Assembly (NCBI GenBank): GCA_964289745.1
Contig: CAXYMM010000002.1
Span: forward strand, 248,001 to 312,000
Length of the DNA stretch: 64,000 nucleotides
Source of the DNA: Ekhidna sp964289745
GTDB taxonomy: Bacteria; Bacteroidota; Bacteroidia; Cytophagales; Cyclobacteriaceae
Reading direction: 5' to 3'
In this document: piece by piece, positions 1-8,823 of the stretch
How the letters are laid out: each line of letters opens with the position of its first letter
Numbering within the stretch: position 1 is the stretch's first letter
Position numbers and translations under genes: made by a program
Notes under the pieces: generated by a model
Seen by the model: the letters and a program-made list of their open reading frames with translations, nothing else
Databases searched by the model: none
What the model was told of the DNA's origin: nothing

Positions 1-37
1 TTGCAACGATAACCCACCTCCTTTTGGAGGTATTACC

Positions 38-769
38 TTAGAAACTAAAGTCAAAATTATACCCCTTTTTTTGAAGCAAGAGGTATCGCTTCTCATTAAA
101 AACGTAGCGAAAGGACCCTTTCTTAGAGGTAGACATGTCCTTCTTTTCCAGCTTGATCAAGAGTTCTGAGTTGAGAATTTTCTTGCGAAAATTACGGTCG
201 TCAATCTTCGTGTCAAAGATGGCTTCGTAGACATTTTTGAGCTGCGAAAGGGTAAATTTTTTAGGAAGTAGTTCAAATCCAATTGGACGGAATCGCGCTC
301 GCTCACGAAGGTGGGTGATGGCATTTTCGACCATTTGCTTATGATCTAACACCAAATTGGAGACCTCATTCAACGGCACCCACTTGGTCCGATGGTTTTT
401 TGCAGAGAAACGTAGGTTGTTCTGATCAATTCTAATCAAACTCCAGTAAACAATGGATAGCACCCGACCTCCGGGGTCTCTATTCACCTGTCCGAAGCAA
501 TAGAGTTGCTCCATAAAGATGTCTTTCAAGCCGGTTAGGTCATTAAGTATCCGCTTTGCAGCCTCATCCACATCCTCATCTTTACCTACAAACGATCCGA
601 TGAGCGACCAGCTACCGGCCAGTGGCGCTACTTCTCTTTCAAAAACCAATAGATTGAGTTTGCTTTCTCTGACTCCAAAGATGACACTATCGACAGCTAC
701 CAGTATCCCTTCTGCCGTCTGATAACTTGCGTTTTTTGTAGGTTTATTTAGCTCAAGTGCCACTTTCAC
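38..769 (-). CDS. NrtR/AraR-type Nudix-winged-helix transcriptional regulator
   Basis: The protein has 243 residues. Residues 20-150 form a Nudix-like domain (AVDSVIFG, LAGSWSLIGSFVGKDE), but the catalytic Nudix box is degenerate, as in regulators that use the fold only to sense a ligand. Residues 160-235 form the winged-helix part typical of this family (PIGFELLPKKFTLSQL, then DDRNFRKKIL). In Bacteroidota such proteins control sugar or NAD genes; AraR is the arabinose example. This gene diverges from galK across a 242-bp spacer that carries a perfect palindrome, so I infer a galactose-responsive repressor of the gal genes. The family call is firm, the ligand is inference. Confidence 0.85.
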   Translation of the reverse strand: MKVALELNKPTKNASYQTAEGILVAVDSVIFGVRESKLNLLVFEREVAPLAGSWSLIGSFVGKDEDVDEAAKRILNDLTGLKDIFMEQLYCFGQVNRDPGGRVLSIVYWSLIRIDQNNLRFSAKNHRTKWVPLNEVSNLVLDHKQMVENAITHLRERARFRPIGFELLPKKFTLSQLKNVYEAIFDTKIDDRNFRKKILNSELLIKLEKKDMSTSKKGSFRYVFNEKRYLLLQKKGYNFDFSF

Positions 770-967
770 GTTTAGCTTTTGTCAGCTCGAATTTAATTAC
801 ATATTCTGAATGACATTCTTAGAACGCTTTCAATGCCTTGCCTAGCTTTGGATTTACAGCTAGTATGCCTAGCGGTAGCAAATTTTGGTTCTTGATCCTT
901 ATTCCTGAGTAAGGCCGATTGCGCAGGAAGCCGCTAAATTGAAAAAGCAATTTAATTTAGCTATCTA

Positions 968-1002
968 AAATAATTAAACGTTATATTTACGTTTAATTAT
1001 TT
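968..1002. promoter_or_regulatory. Perfect 14-bp inverted repeat, probable operator of the gal genes
   Basis: AAATAATTAAACGT at 968-981 is repeated exactly as its reverse complement at 989-1002, with 7 bp between. It ends 9 bp before the galK start codon. A weaker palindrome (TAAATTG, 6 bp, CAATTTA) lies at 935-954. Position in the divergent spacer next to a Nudix-type regulator makes the 968-1002 site the likely binding site. A role as a 5'-UTR hairpin is the alternative. Confidence 0.6.
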
Positions 1003-1011
1003 AAAAGAAGG

Positions 1012-2181
1012 ATGCTGGAAGAAAATTACAAGATCATTTCCTATAAGATTGAAGATCACTTTGCCAAGCAATATGATGCCGATGCTGAAGTGATTGTCCA
1101 ATCTCCTGGAAGAATCAATGTGATGGGAGAACACACTGACTACAACAGTGGCTTCGTGTTGCCTGCGGCGATAGATCATTACATGTACGTAGCTGTTTCG
1201 AAAAACCAATCCAATCAAGCCAGGCTTTTTTCCATTGACTATCAGGAGGAAGCCTCAGTGAACTTGGAGGGCAAGATATCCAGAGTTGAAAAGCCATGGG
1301 AGAATTTGATTAGGGGGGTGCTAAGTCAGCTAACAGAAAAAGTTAGCGGCATTGACCTTGCCTTTGGAGGAAATATTCCGGAGGGTGCAGGGGTGTCGTC
1401 ATCAGCGGCATTGTGCTGTGGGGTCGTCACTGCGCTATCAGAACTTTTTGATCTAAAACTGAATAAGTGGGAAATAGCGAAGATTGCCCAGAAATCTGAG
1501 CATGATTTTACCCTCGTTCAGTGCGGAATTATGGATCAATTTGCCTGCTTATTTGGTGTGACAAACCATGTCTTGCTTTTGAATTGTAAAACGTTACAAT
1601 TTAAGGAGTCAGAGATCAATATTTCGGGTTACAAATTTGTTTTACTTAACTCCAATGTGAAGCATAATCTAGGAGATTCTGCCTATAACAGTCGTAAATA
1701 TGAAAGTGCCTTAGCGCTCAAAACACTAAAAAAGTCCAATCCCAATATTGAATCCTTTCAGAATGTCACGCTTAATATGCTAGATGCGGCAAAAGAAACC
1801 ATGGCGAGTACTCCTTGGAAAAGGGCGTTTCACATTGTGACCGAAAACAATCGGGTACTGGACATAAATGAAGAACTGAAGAATGGTAATTATGAGGCAG
1901 TCGGCAGGTTACTTACGGAGGGTCATAATAGCGAAAAGTGCAACTATGAGATCACGTGCGAAGAAACTGATTTCATGGTTGAAGAATTGATAGGACATAA
2001 AACTGTTATGGGAGCACGGCAAGTTGGGGGAGGCTTTGGCGGTTGTGTTCTGGCATTTGTCAAAGACTCAGGTATTAACGAAATGATTGGTAGCGTTTCG
2101 CTGAAGTATCGAAAGCGGTATTCCCTAAAAATGGACAACATTCCCATCAAGATTTCACAAGGTTGCCATCGAATTAAATAG
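1012..2181 (+). CDS. galK: Galactokinase
   Basis: This 389-residue GHMP-family kinase phosphorylates galactose at C1, the first step of the Leloir pathway. The galactokinase signature (PGRINVMGEHTDYNSG) lies at residues 32-47, the ATP-binding GHMP motif (GAGVSSSAA) near 126, and the C-terminal VGGGFGGC motif near 338. Length matches the family and the reading frame is intact. It is the first gene after the palindromic operator and is followed by the remnant of a sugar symporter, then galT and a broken galE on the same strand. It is probably the first gene of one transcript. No Shine-Dalgarno stronger than AAGAAGG is seen. Confidence 0.96.
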   Translation: MLEENYKIISYKIEDHFAKQYDADAEVIVQSPGRINVMGEHTDYNSGFVLPAAIDHYMYVAVSKNQSNQARLFSIDYQEEASVNLEGKISRVEKPWENLIRGVLSQLTEKVSGIDLAFGGNIPEGAGVSSSAALCCGVVTALSELFDLKLNKWEIAKIAQKSEHDFTLVQCGIMDQFACLFGVTNHVLLLNCKTLQFKESEINISGYKFVLLNSNVKHNLGDSAYNSRKYESALALKTLKKSNPNIESFQNVTLNMLDAAKETMASTPWKRAFHIVTENNRVLDINEELKNGNYEAVGRLLTEGHNSEKCNYEITCEETDFMVEELIGHKTVMGARQVGGGFGGCVLAFVKDSGINEMIGSVSLKYRKRYSLKMDNIPIKISQGCHRIK

Positions 2182-2192
2182 ACTCTTTTGGT

Positions 2193-2495
2193 ATGCGTTT
2201 TAGTACACCCGATTATCTGGTTTTTGCAACCTACTGCCTTCTTATTTTGGAGGTCGGATTATTTGTTTCAAGAGACAAGTCTGGGCAGAAAAAAAATGCA
2301 GAAGATTATTTTTTGGCAAGTAAGTCACTTTCATGGTGGACCATTGGCTCCTCCATCATTGCAGCCAATATTTCGGCAGGGCAGTTTATAGGAATTGAGA
2401 TAAAGAAGAAATTGTTTCAAACAACATTCCTGTTTGCCATTCTAGCTTCTATTGTTTGTTTGATTGCAGCGGTCTTAAACGCACTTTTTTGGTAA
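2193..2495 (+). pseudogene. Sodium/sugar symporter (SSS family) with a large internal deletion
   Basis: The 100-residue frame joins two ends of a vSGLT-like sodium/galactose or glucose symporter. Residues 1-67 match the N-terminus (DYLVFATYC, EDYFLASKSLSWWTIGSSII, AANISAGQFIG). Residues 70-100 look like the final membrane helix and the C-terminal tail (LFQTTFLFAILASIVCLIAA). Family members have about 500-550 residues, so some 430 internal codons are gone and the join happens to be in frame. The product cannot transport. The position between galK and galT shows that the cluster once had its own sugar importer. I judge this from memory of the family, not from an alignment. Confidence 0.8.
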
Positions 2496-2501
2496 TGTAA
2501 T

Positions 2502-3545
2502 ATGGATGAGAGACTGAAAGAATATTCTCACAGGAGATACAACCCACTTACTGGGGAGTGGATACTAGTATCACCTCACCGGACAAAACGACCTTGGCAA
2601 GGTAAGGAGGAAGTTTTTAGCGAGGAAAGAAGACCAGAGTACGACCCTTCTTGCTACCTGTGTCCAGGTAATACACGTGCAGGTGGAAAAAGCAATCCTG
2701 ATTATGATTCGACCTTTTCATTTCAAAATGATTTTGCCGCAATACAAGAGGAAACGGAAGCGTTCACTATTGTTGATGGGCTACTCCAAGCAAAATCTGA
2801 GCGCGGAATCTGCAAAGTTATATGCTTTTCTCCGCGACATGATCTAACACTTCCTGAAATGAGCTTGGATCAAATTTCTGCCGTAGTCAGACTTTGGAAA
2901 AAAGAATACAGGCAGTTAGGTGATCGTAGTTTTATCCATCATGTCCAGATTTTTGAAAACAAAGGGTCGGTGATGGGTTGCTCAAATCCACATCCCCATG
3001 GCCAAGTTTGGGCACAGCAGTCAATACCTGTAGAAATCTCAAAAAAGTCGTTGCATCAAGAGGCGTATTTTGTGAAAAATGGAAAAACAATGCTTTCTGA
3101 CTATATAGGGCAAGAACTAACAGCGAAAGAGCGTATACTTTTCGAAAATAGCGATATGGTCGTCCTTGTCCCATATTGGGCTGTTTGGCCCTACGAAGCA
3201 ATGATTCTTCCGAAGAAAGCATCGCCTAACATTTTATCCATGTCCACCTCGCAAGAGAGGTCATTGGCAGAAGCGTTGAAATGGCTAACAATAAGATACG
3301 ACAACCTGTTTGAGACTTCATTTCCTTATTCTTCTGGAATTCACCAATCTCCCACAGATGGGAAAACACACCTCGGATGGCATTGGCATATGAGCTTCTA
3401 CCCACCACTTCTTCGCTCGGCTACTATTAAAAAGTTTATGGTGGGCTATGAGCTATTTGCAAATCCGCAAAGAGATATTACAGCAGAACAAGCAGCAGAA
3501 ACGCTGAGAGAACTTCCTTCGATACATTATAAAGCATCAGAATGA
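2502..3545 (+). CDS. galT: Galactose-1-phosphate uridylyltransferase
   Basis: The protein has 347 residues, the usual length. It exchanges UMP between UDP-glucose and galactose-1-phosphate in the Leloir pathway. The catalytic H-P-H motif is present (SNPHPHGQVWAQQS, near residue 165), with the zinc-site region (CYLCPGNTRAGG, near 50) and the C-terminal HLGWHWHMSFYPPLLR block. The gene starts 6 bp after the symporter remnant, and its stop overlaps the start of the galE remnant (ATGA). Intact galK and galT beside broken galE and symporter genes suggest that the pathway still runs with a GalE and importer encoded elsewhere, or is decaying. Confidence 0.96.
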   Translation: MDERLKEYSHRRYNPLTGEWILVSPHRTKRPWQGKEEVFSEERRPEYDPSCYLCPGNTRAGGKSNPDYDSTFSFQNDFAAIQEETEAFTIVDGLLQAKSERGICKVICFSPRHDLTLPEMSLDQISAVVRLWKKEYRQLGDRSFIHHVQIFENKGSVMGCSNPHPHGQVWAQQSIPVEISKKSLHQEAYFVKNGKTMLSDYIGQELTAKERILFENSDMVVLVPYWAVWPYEAMILPKKASPNILSMSTSQERSLAEALKWLTIRYDNLFETSFPYSSGIHQSPTDGKTHLGWHWHMSFYPPLLRSATIKKFMVGYELFANPQRDITAEQAAETLRELPSIHYKASE

Positions 3546-3925
3546 GTAAAGTACTACTTACCCGAGGTCTTGGTTACATTGAATCACATGTGGCTGTAGA
3601 GTTGGTCGCCAGTGGATATGAGCGTATAATCTTAGATGACTTATCCAACTCTGAATTGTTTGTGCTTGGTCGGCTGAAGGATTTGACAGGAAAGGATATC
3701 CCTTTCGAACAAGGTGATATTAGGGATCTACCCTTTCTGAATTCGGTTTTTGGCAAATATGATATCGCTAGTGTGATCCGCTTTGCCGCCAAGAAAGCCA
3801 TAGGAGAATCTACTCGCAAACCACTTTTGTATTTCGATGTGAACGTACATGGACTGAGTAGATCACTTAATTCATTAATAGTGCGACCTCTGTCTCCCCA
3901 CCTTTCGTCAAGTCTCCAATTTTAA
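3542..3925 (+). pseudogene. galE: UDP-glucose 4-epimerase, 3'-truncated and degenerate
   Basis: Residues 1 to about 108 resemble the N-terminus of GalE (LDDLSNSE, GDIRDLPFL, AIGESTRKPLLYFDVNV). A full GalE has about 340 residues. The frame then runs into the complement of psd, and the last 20 or so codons are not epimerase. The NAD-binding glycine motif TGGxGYIGSH has become TRGLGYIESH, with two glycines lost, so even the surviving part should not bind NAD normally. It overlaps galT by 4 bp, as an intact operon gene would. Deletion of the 3' end seems to have fused this cluster to the convergent psd gene. Confidence 0.85.
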
Positions 3926-4526
3926 CCTTAATATCGGCATCAAGAGGCAAAAACAGATCAACACGACTGCCGAATCGAATAAAACCAACCGAGCTTCCCT
4001 GATTTACCAAATCTCCAACTTTTGGGTAAAAAGCAATTCTTCTCGCTACTGCACCTGCAATTTGCCGCATGAGGATGGTTACCCCACTTTTTGTTTTAAA
4101 GCCTACTGATGTCCTTTCATTATCTGTGCTGGACTTTGGATGCCAAGCAACTAAAAATTTGCCTGGGTGATATTTAAAAAAATCAATTATACCTTTAATC
4201 GGACTTCTGTTTACGTGAACATTTAGCGGTGACATAAAGATAGATACCTGAATACGATCTTCTTTATGATACTCCCCTTCATATGTTTTTTCTAGCACCA
4301 CGACTTTTCCTTCCGCTGGGGCGTACACAACTCCTTCTTTTTCAGGAGTGATGACTTCTGGATCACGAAAGAAACGAACAACTAAGACAAAAAAAACAAT
4401 GCCAGATACCGCAAGTATTGCATGAACAATGAAAAAAGGAATAAGCCAGTATACGAGTGCATAAAGACCACCGATAAGAGCCGCCATTAGCGGTATCATT
4501 TTGTAACCCTCTTTATGAATTCTCAT
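3867..4526 (-). CDS. psd: Phosphatidylserine decarboxylase proenzyme, short archaeal-type
   Basis: This 219-residue enzyme makes phosphatidylethanolamine from phosphatidylserine at the inner membrane. It has two N-terminal membrane stretches (residues 12-45), the FFRDPEV block, YAPAEGKVV, and HVNRSPIKG. The self-cleavage site (FGSRVDLFLP, near residue 182) has the serine that becomes the pyruvoyl group. Length fits the short PSD-A subfamily. Its start overlaps the stop of the glutamate dehydrogenase gene by one base, and cdsA lies further upstream on the same strand, which suits phospholipid synthesis. Its 3' end runs into the galE remnant on the other strand. Confidence 0.93.
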   Translation of the reverse strand: MRIHKEGYKMIPLMAALIGGLYALVYWLIPFFIVHAILAVSGIVFFVLVVRFFRDPEVITPEKEGVVYAPAEGKVVVLEKTYEGEYHKEDRIQVSIFMSPLNVHVNRSPIKGIIDFFKYHPGKFLVAWHPKSSTDNERTSVGFKTKSGVTILMRQIAGAVARRIAFYPKVGDLVNQGSSVGFIRFGSRVDLFLPLDADIKVKIGDLTKGGETEVALLMN

Positions 4527-5800
4527 CAGAATCCTCCTCTAAATTTGTAGGTTTTGGCTACTTTATCAATGGCCACAATATATGCTGCTATTCGCATGCT
4601 AGTGCCGTATTTTTTAGCTGTTTGGTAAACACGGTCAAACGCATTTTTCATGATTCTATCGGATCGTCTACTTACCCGCTCTCTCGTCCACCCATAGCCT
4701 AATCTATTTTGTACCCACTCAAAGTAAGATACAGTAACACCGCCTGCATTGGCCAGAATATCTGGCACTGCCAAAATTCCTTTTTCGTTTATAATTGCAT
4801 CTGCTTTGGCGGAGGTAGGTCCATTTGCCCCTTCCACGATCATTTTCGCTTTAATTTGATTAGCATTATTTTTTGTAATTACATCTTCTACAGCAGCGGG
4901 CACTAAAACATCCACTTCTAGTAAAAGCAGTTCTTCTGGCTCCATTTTTTCGACACCTTTATGTCCTTCGAGGCTACCATTGTTTTCATTTCGGTAGGCA
5001 ATGGCTTCTTTTATGTCGATGCCTTCTTCATTATAATAAGCCCCGGAGAGGTCGCTCACAGCTACAATATTTACGCCTCGCTCTTCCAGAAGTTTAGCTG
5101 CCCATGACCCTACGTTACCAAAACCTTGGATAGCACAAGTCGCTTTAAACGGATTGATTTTCATTTTTTCCATTGCAGCCAGAGATGAAATCATAACACC
5201 TCTTCCAGTCGCTTCTTCCCTGCCTAAAGATCCGCCAAGAACGAGCGGCTTACCCGTTACGACGGCATTTACAGTCATTCCATAATTTCTGGAATATTGA
5301 TCCATCATCCAAGCCATTTCTCGTGGTCCGGTGCCCATATCCGGTGCAGGAATATCCCTATCTTTTCCAAATACATCGTGCATAGCTACTGTGTACGCAC
5401 GAGTTAATCGTTCTACTTCTCCAGCGGACATTTCTCGGGGGTTGCATTTAATGCCACCTTTTGCACCGCCGTATGGAATATCCACTACGGCACATTTCCA
5501 TGTCATCCATGCGGCCAATGCTTTTACTTCGTCAATATTTACTTCCATATCGAATCTAACTCCACCCTTGGAAGGACCCAGGATAGTGGAATGAATGACA
5601 CGGTAGCCTTCGAACACTTTTATGGATCCATTGTCCATAGTAACAGGGAGTGAGACGATTACCTGACGTGCTGGGGTTTTTAAAACATCATAAATTTCTT
5701 GCTCTAATCCAAGATGCTCGGTGGCAATCTGAAAGCGAGACATCATCGACTCAAACGGGTTGTCCTTGTCTTTTATTGGGGCAGGTTCAATATATGCCAT
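4526..5800 (-). CDS. Glu/Leu/Phe/Val dehydrogenase, probably NAD-dependent glutamate dehydrogenase
   Basis: The protein has 424 residues, the length of hexameric glutamate dehydrogenases. It interconverts glutamate and 2-oxoglutarate plus ammonia. The substrate region reads GPSKGGVRF, followed by the catalytic lysine motif (IPYGGAKGGI, near 108-117) and PAPDMGTG. The Rossmann part has GFGNVGSWAA with the AVSDLSGAYY segment, and ends in NAGGVTVSYFEWVQN. The form resembles the catabolic NAD-specific class, but coenzyme choice is not proven. The 3' end overlaps psd by one base, a translational link without an obvious shared pathway. Confidence 0.93.
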   Translation of the reverse strand: MAYIEPAPIKDKDNPFESMMSRFQIATEHLGLEQEIYDVLKTPARQVIVSLPVTMDNGSIKVFEGYRVIHSTILGPSKGGVRFDMEVNIDEVKALAAWMTWKCAVVDIPYGGAKGGIKCNPREMSAGEVERLTRAYTVAMHDVFGKDRDIPAPDMGTGPREMAWMMDQYSRNYGMTVNAVVTGKPLVLGGSLGREEATGRGVMISSLAAMEKMKINPFKATCAIQGFGNVGSWAAKLLEERGVNIVAVSDLSGAYYNEEGIDIKEAIAYRNENNGSLEGHKGVEKMEPEELLLLEVDVLVPAAVEDVITKNNANQIKAKMIVEGANGPTSAKADAIINEKGILAVPDILANAGGVTVSYFEWVQNRLGYGWTRERVSRRSDRIMKNAFDRVYQTAKKYGTSMRIAAYIVAIDKVAKTYKFRGGF

Positions 5801-5871
5801 AGAAAAAAAATAAAAAGAGTGTATTGTATTGTTTATCTATCTGACAAAGCTAGGAGTATAATTGATTTTTA

Positions 5872-6690
5872 TTAAAATAAATAAAGGAAAACTACCACGA
5901 ATGGAACGGCAATAAGTAGACTATCAAATCGATCCAGAAACCCACCGTGGCCCGGAATTACATTCCCCGAGTCTTTAATTTGAATTGACCTTTTAAAGTG
6001 CGACTCTATTAAGTCACCGTATGTTCCGGCAATTACTACTATGATGGATACAATAATCCATTCAATTTGGTTGAGCCCTTCGAAGTGGTTACCAATAAAA
6101 AGGGAGGTAAGAAGTGATAGCACCCCACCGCCAATACTCCCTTCCCAAGATTTTTTTGGGGAAATACGCTCAAATAGTTTGGTCTTGCCAAAAAGAATTC
6201 CGGAAAAGTATGCTCCGATATCATTGGCCCAAGTAAGAAATAGAAGCCCCAAGATAATTTCATATGAGTACTCTCCATTGTAGAAAACCAATAAATTGAT
6301 AAATGCAAAGGGTACAGCCACATATAAGATACCCAGATAAAAGAGTGCGATGTTGATAAAGGGATGCACATCACTTTTTTTATAGAGTTTGATCAGAAAA
6401 ACAAATGAGGCTAAGGGGAAAAGTGCATAATGATACATAGGAGGTAAATGGCTACCCTCTATTAAGAACATTCCGATAAAAAGGAGTGCCCCCACGGCGA
6501 CACCTAGAAAACGAATCGGCAGGTAATCCTGAAGTCGCATCAGTCGGTAAAACTCTAACATAGTAAGACACGAAATAGCAAGAAAGACGGCGAAAAACCC
6601 CCATTGATTCCAGACGATCAGAAAGATGATCAAACCAGCTCCAACAATAGCGGAAAGTATTCGGGGTAAGAGGTCGGGGTATTTACTCAA
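5872..6690 (-). CDS. cdsA: Phosphatidate cytidylyltransferase
   Basis: This 272-residue integral membrane enzyme makes CDP-diacylglycerol from phosphatidate and CTP, the precursor of all membrane phospholipids. Seven to eight hydrophobic segments cover most of the protein. The family signature is complete near the C-terminus (KDSGNVIPGHGGFLDRFDS), preceded by SPKKSWEGSIGG. Its start overlaps the end of the small DUF2007-like gene by 8 bp. It acts upstream of psd, which lies two genes away on the same strand. Confidence 0.95.
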   Translation of the reverse strand: MSKYPDLLPRILSAIVGAGLIIFLIVWNQWGFFAVFLAISCLTMLEFYRLMRLQDYLPIRFLGVAVGALLFIGMFLIEGSHLPPMYHYALFPLASFVFLIKLYKKSDVHPFINIALFYLGILYVAVPFAFINLLVFYNGEYSYEIILGLLFLTWANDIGAYFSGILFGKTKLFERISPKKSWEGSIGGGVLSLLTSLFIGNHFEGLNQIEWIIVSIIVVIAGTYGDLIESHFKRSIQIKDSGNVIPGHGGFLDRFDSLLIAVPFVVVFLYLF

Positions 6691-6889
6691 ACTTTATGTC
6701 TTCTTTTATGATAAGTATGGCACGAAGTACGTCATCTGGAGAGACAAATATTTCGAAATTTCCAAAACCATGAGCAGAAACAGTCTTATTTATCTTAACG
6801 GAATACACTCCCATCTCCTCTAAAATTCCTTTGACGATATCCACACGATACTCCCTGGTATCTTTAAAAACAGCTTGCCAGTCACTCAT
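6683..6889 (-). CDS. Small DUF2007-like protein
   Basis: This is a 68-residue soluble protein if translation starts at the ATG at 6889. An upstream start at 6919 would add ten residues and overlap the protease gene by 38 bp, so I prefer 6889, where the ATG sits just before the protease stop. The pattern is a ferredoxin-like DUF2007 fold (TREYRVDIVKGILEEMGVYS, then FEIFVSPDDVLRAILII). These proteins are proposed signal-transducing or ligand-binding domains without a proven role. It is coupled by overlap to both neighbours, the CPBP protease upstream and cdsA downstream. Confidence 0.75.
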   Translation of the reverse strand: MSDWQAVFKDTREYRVDIVKGILEEMGVYSVKINKTVSAHGFGNFEIFVSPDDVLRAILIIKEDIKFE

Positions 6890-7757
6890 AAGCCCTGCTA
6901 AATTTTCTTTTAAAGACAACTAATAAATATAGACCCAAAGCACCAAAGATCATTACGACTGGCAAGGGTGCCGCCTTTTCCATTTCTTCTGGTGAAATAT
7001 TGATTGCTCCTCGCTGAGCCAGAAATAAGACTATAATGGCTAACCCGTTGTTGATCGTGTGGGCAAGCATCGCAATAGACAACTTTCCCGACCAGCAGTA
7101 GAGATATCCAAATAGGACTCCAAGTAACATCCTTGGGGCAAATCCGAAAAATTGAAGGTGTATGGCAGCAAAAATAAACCCGGTAAGCCAGATAGAAATA
7201 TGATGGTTCTTAATCGCTATACTTAAATTGTTTTGAATTAGACCTCTGAAGAGTAATTCTTCTCCAATCCCGGGAACGATTGCTACCACGAATAAAGCTA
7301 AAAGAAAATGACCTGTGGAAGTGAATTCCGTTAAATACTCAGTTAAAGCTTTGCGCTTAGCTTCAGAAATTTTTGCCCACTTGGCAAAATCCGTATCGCC
7401 AAAGTCCAGATTCATATTCCATTCTCCCACAGCACTTATCACTACAATGAAGCAAATGGAAATTAAAAACGTTAAGCTAACGGACATCCACGATATTTTC
7501 GGAATAAACTCAAGTACGCTAATCTTTAGCACCACGCGAATAAAGAGTGATGGTATTCCTACGAAGATGAAAATGGAGGTTAACCCTTGAATGATTAAAA
7601 GAAACATCGGATCAATACTCAAAATCATGTCCACTTCTGATGAATCGCCAGACCCCATTAGCATAACTGCTGAAATAAAAGCGATAAGCAGTAGAGAGAA
7701 TAACCAAGCTATCCTTCGATGCAAGCCTTCTGAAAACCTTATAAGTATTTGCTGCAT
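6882..7757 (-). CDS. CPBP family intramembrane glutamic endopeptidase
   Basis: This 291-residue membrane protein has about eight hydrophobic helices. The catalytic motif EELLFRGLI (EExxxR) lies near 167, followed by FIFAAIHLQFFGF (first histidine) and LAHTINN (second histidine), as in Rce1-like and bacteriocin-immunity proteases. Substrates are unknown. It begins the unit running through the DUF2007-like gene and cdsA, so a link with membrane homeostasis is possible. A second, unrelated-looking CPBP gene is carried in the cassette array at 25856. Confidence 0.9.
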   Translation of the reverse strand: MQQILIRFSEGLHRRIAWLFSLLLIAFISAVMLMGSGDSSEVDMILSIDPMFLLIIQGLTSIFIFVGIPSLFIRVVLKISVLEFIPKISWMSVSLTFLISICFIVVISAVGEWNMNLDFGDTDFAKWAKISEAKRKALTEYLTEFTSTGHFLLALFVVAIVPGIGEELLFRGLIQNNLSIAIKNHHISIWLTGFIFAAIHLQFFGFAPRMLLGVLFGYLYCWSGKLSIAMLAHTINNGLAIIVLFLAQRGAINISPEEMEKAAPLPVVMIFGALGLYLLVVFKRKFSRAYE

Positions 7758-7791
7758 GCACTAGTTTTGCCGACAAATATAAGGGTAGAAA

Positions 7792-8784
7792 GTGGTTAAA
7801 ATCAGTAACATAGAGGTGGGAGAGTTTCCTTTATTATTAGCACCGATGGAGGACGTAAGCGACCCCCCTTTTCGGGCGGTTTGCAAAGAAAATGGTGCGG
7901 ATTTAATGTATACGGAGTTTATTTCTTCGGAGGGACTGATCCGCCATGCAAAGAAAAGTGTTCTAAAGCTGGATATATATGATTATGAACGTCCTATTGG
8001 GATTCAAATATTTGGGGATAAAATCGAATCAATGCGAGAGGCAGCAGCCATAGCGGAGGAGGCAGACCCGGAAATAATTGATATCAACTATGGATGTCCA
8101 GTTAAAAAAGTAGCGTGCAAAGGAGCTGGGGCGGGTATATTATTAGACCTTCCTAAAATGCAGGAAATGACTGCTGAAATTGTAAAACGTGTGAATAAGC
8201 CCGTTACGGTAAAGACCCGATTGGGTTGGGACGATTCTACTATCAAAATTCAAGAAGTCGCACACCGGCTTCAAGATGCTGGGATTAAGGCACTGACTAT
8301 TCATGGACGTACCAGAAAGCAGATGTACCACGGGGAAGCAGACTGGTCCTATATAGCAGCAGTCAAAAATGATCCAGGAATACACATTCCTATTTTTGGA
8401 AATGGAGATATTGATTCTCCCGAAAAGGCGTTGGAATACCGAAATAGATATGGAGTTGACGGAATCATGATTGGTCGTGCATCTATTGGCTACCCGTGGA
8501 TTTTCAATGAAATAAAACATTTTTTTGATAAGGGACAGTTGCTTGTTGCACCTTCTTTAGAGGAGCGGGTAAATGTTGCGGTAAAACACCTGGATTTTTC
8601 CATAGAATGGAAGGGAGAGCGACAAGGTCTTTTTGAAATGAGAAGGCACTACACAAGCTATTTCAGAGGTATACCAAATTTCAAGCCTGTACGGACCGTG
8701 CTGGTCGAATCTGAATCTTTTCAGGAGGTAAAGGAGACGTTATTGCAAATCCCGGAACAGTTTGGCGAACTGGTTTCTACCTAG
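7792..8784 (+). CDS. dusB: tRNA-dihydrouridine synthase B
   Basis: The protein has 330 residues and reduces uridines in the tRNA D-loop using FMN and NADPH. It begins with the family motif LLLAPMEDVSDPPFR, then MYTEFISSEGL, and has the catalytic cysteine in INYGCPVKKVACKGAGAG (cysteine near 104). The FMN-phosphate region VDGIMIGRASIGYPW follows near 225. The start is GTG at 7792; no better ATG precedes the first conserved motif. It diverges from the CPBP protease across about 34 bp, so the two promoters must overlap. Confidence 0.94.
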   Translation: MVKISNIEVGEFPLLLAPMEDVSDPPFRAVCKENGADLMYTEFISSEGLIRHAKKSVLKLDIYDYERPIGIQIFGDKIESMREAAAIAEEADPEIIDINYGCPVKKVACKGAGAGILLDLPKMQEMTAEIVKRVNKPVTVKTRLGWDDSTIKIQEVAHRLQDAGIKALTIHGRTRKQMYHGEADWSYIAAVKNDPGIHIPIFGNGDIDSPEKALEYRNRYGVDGIMIGRASIGYPWIFNEIKHFFDKGQLLVAPSLEERVNVAVKHLDFSIEWKGERQGLFEMRRHYTSYFRGIPNFKPVRTVLVESESFQEVKETLLQIPEQFGELVST

Positions 8785-8823
8785 AATACTTTTTAGAGAA
8801 TCTATTTCTTCTAACTTGCCGCA

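Noticed and set aside
16..31. Hairpin ACCTCC-TTTT-GGAGGT as a terminator of the Nudix regulator gene
   Set aside because: The stem is only 6 bp and no T-run follows on the minus strand; it could as well belong to a gene left of the window.
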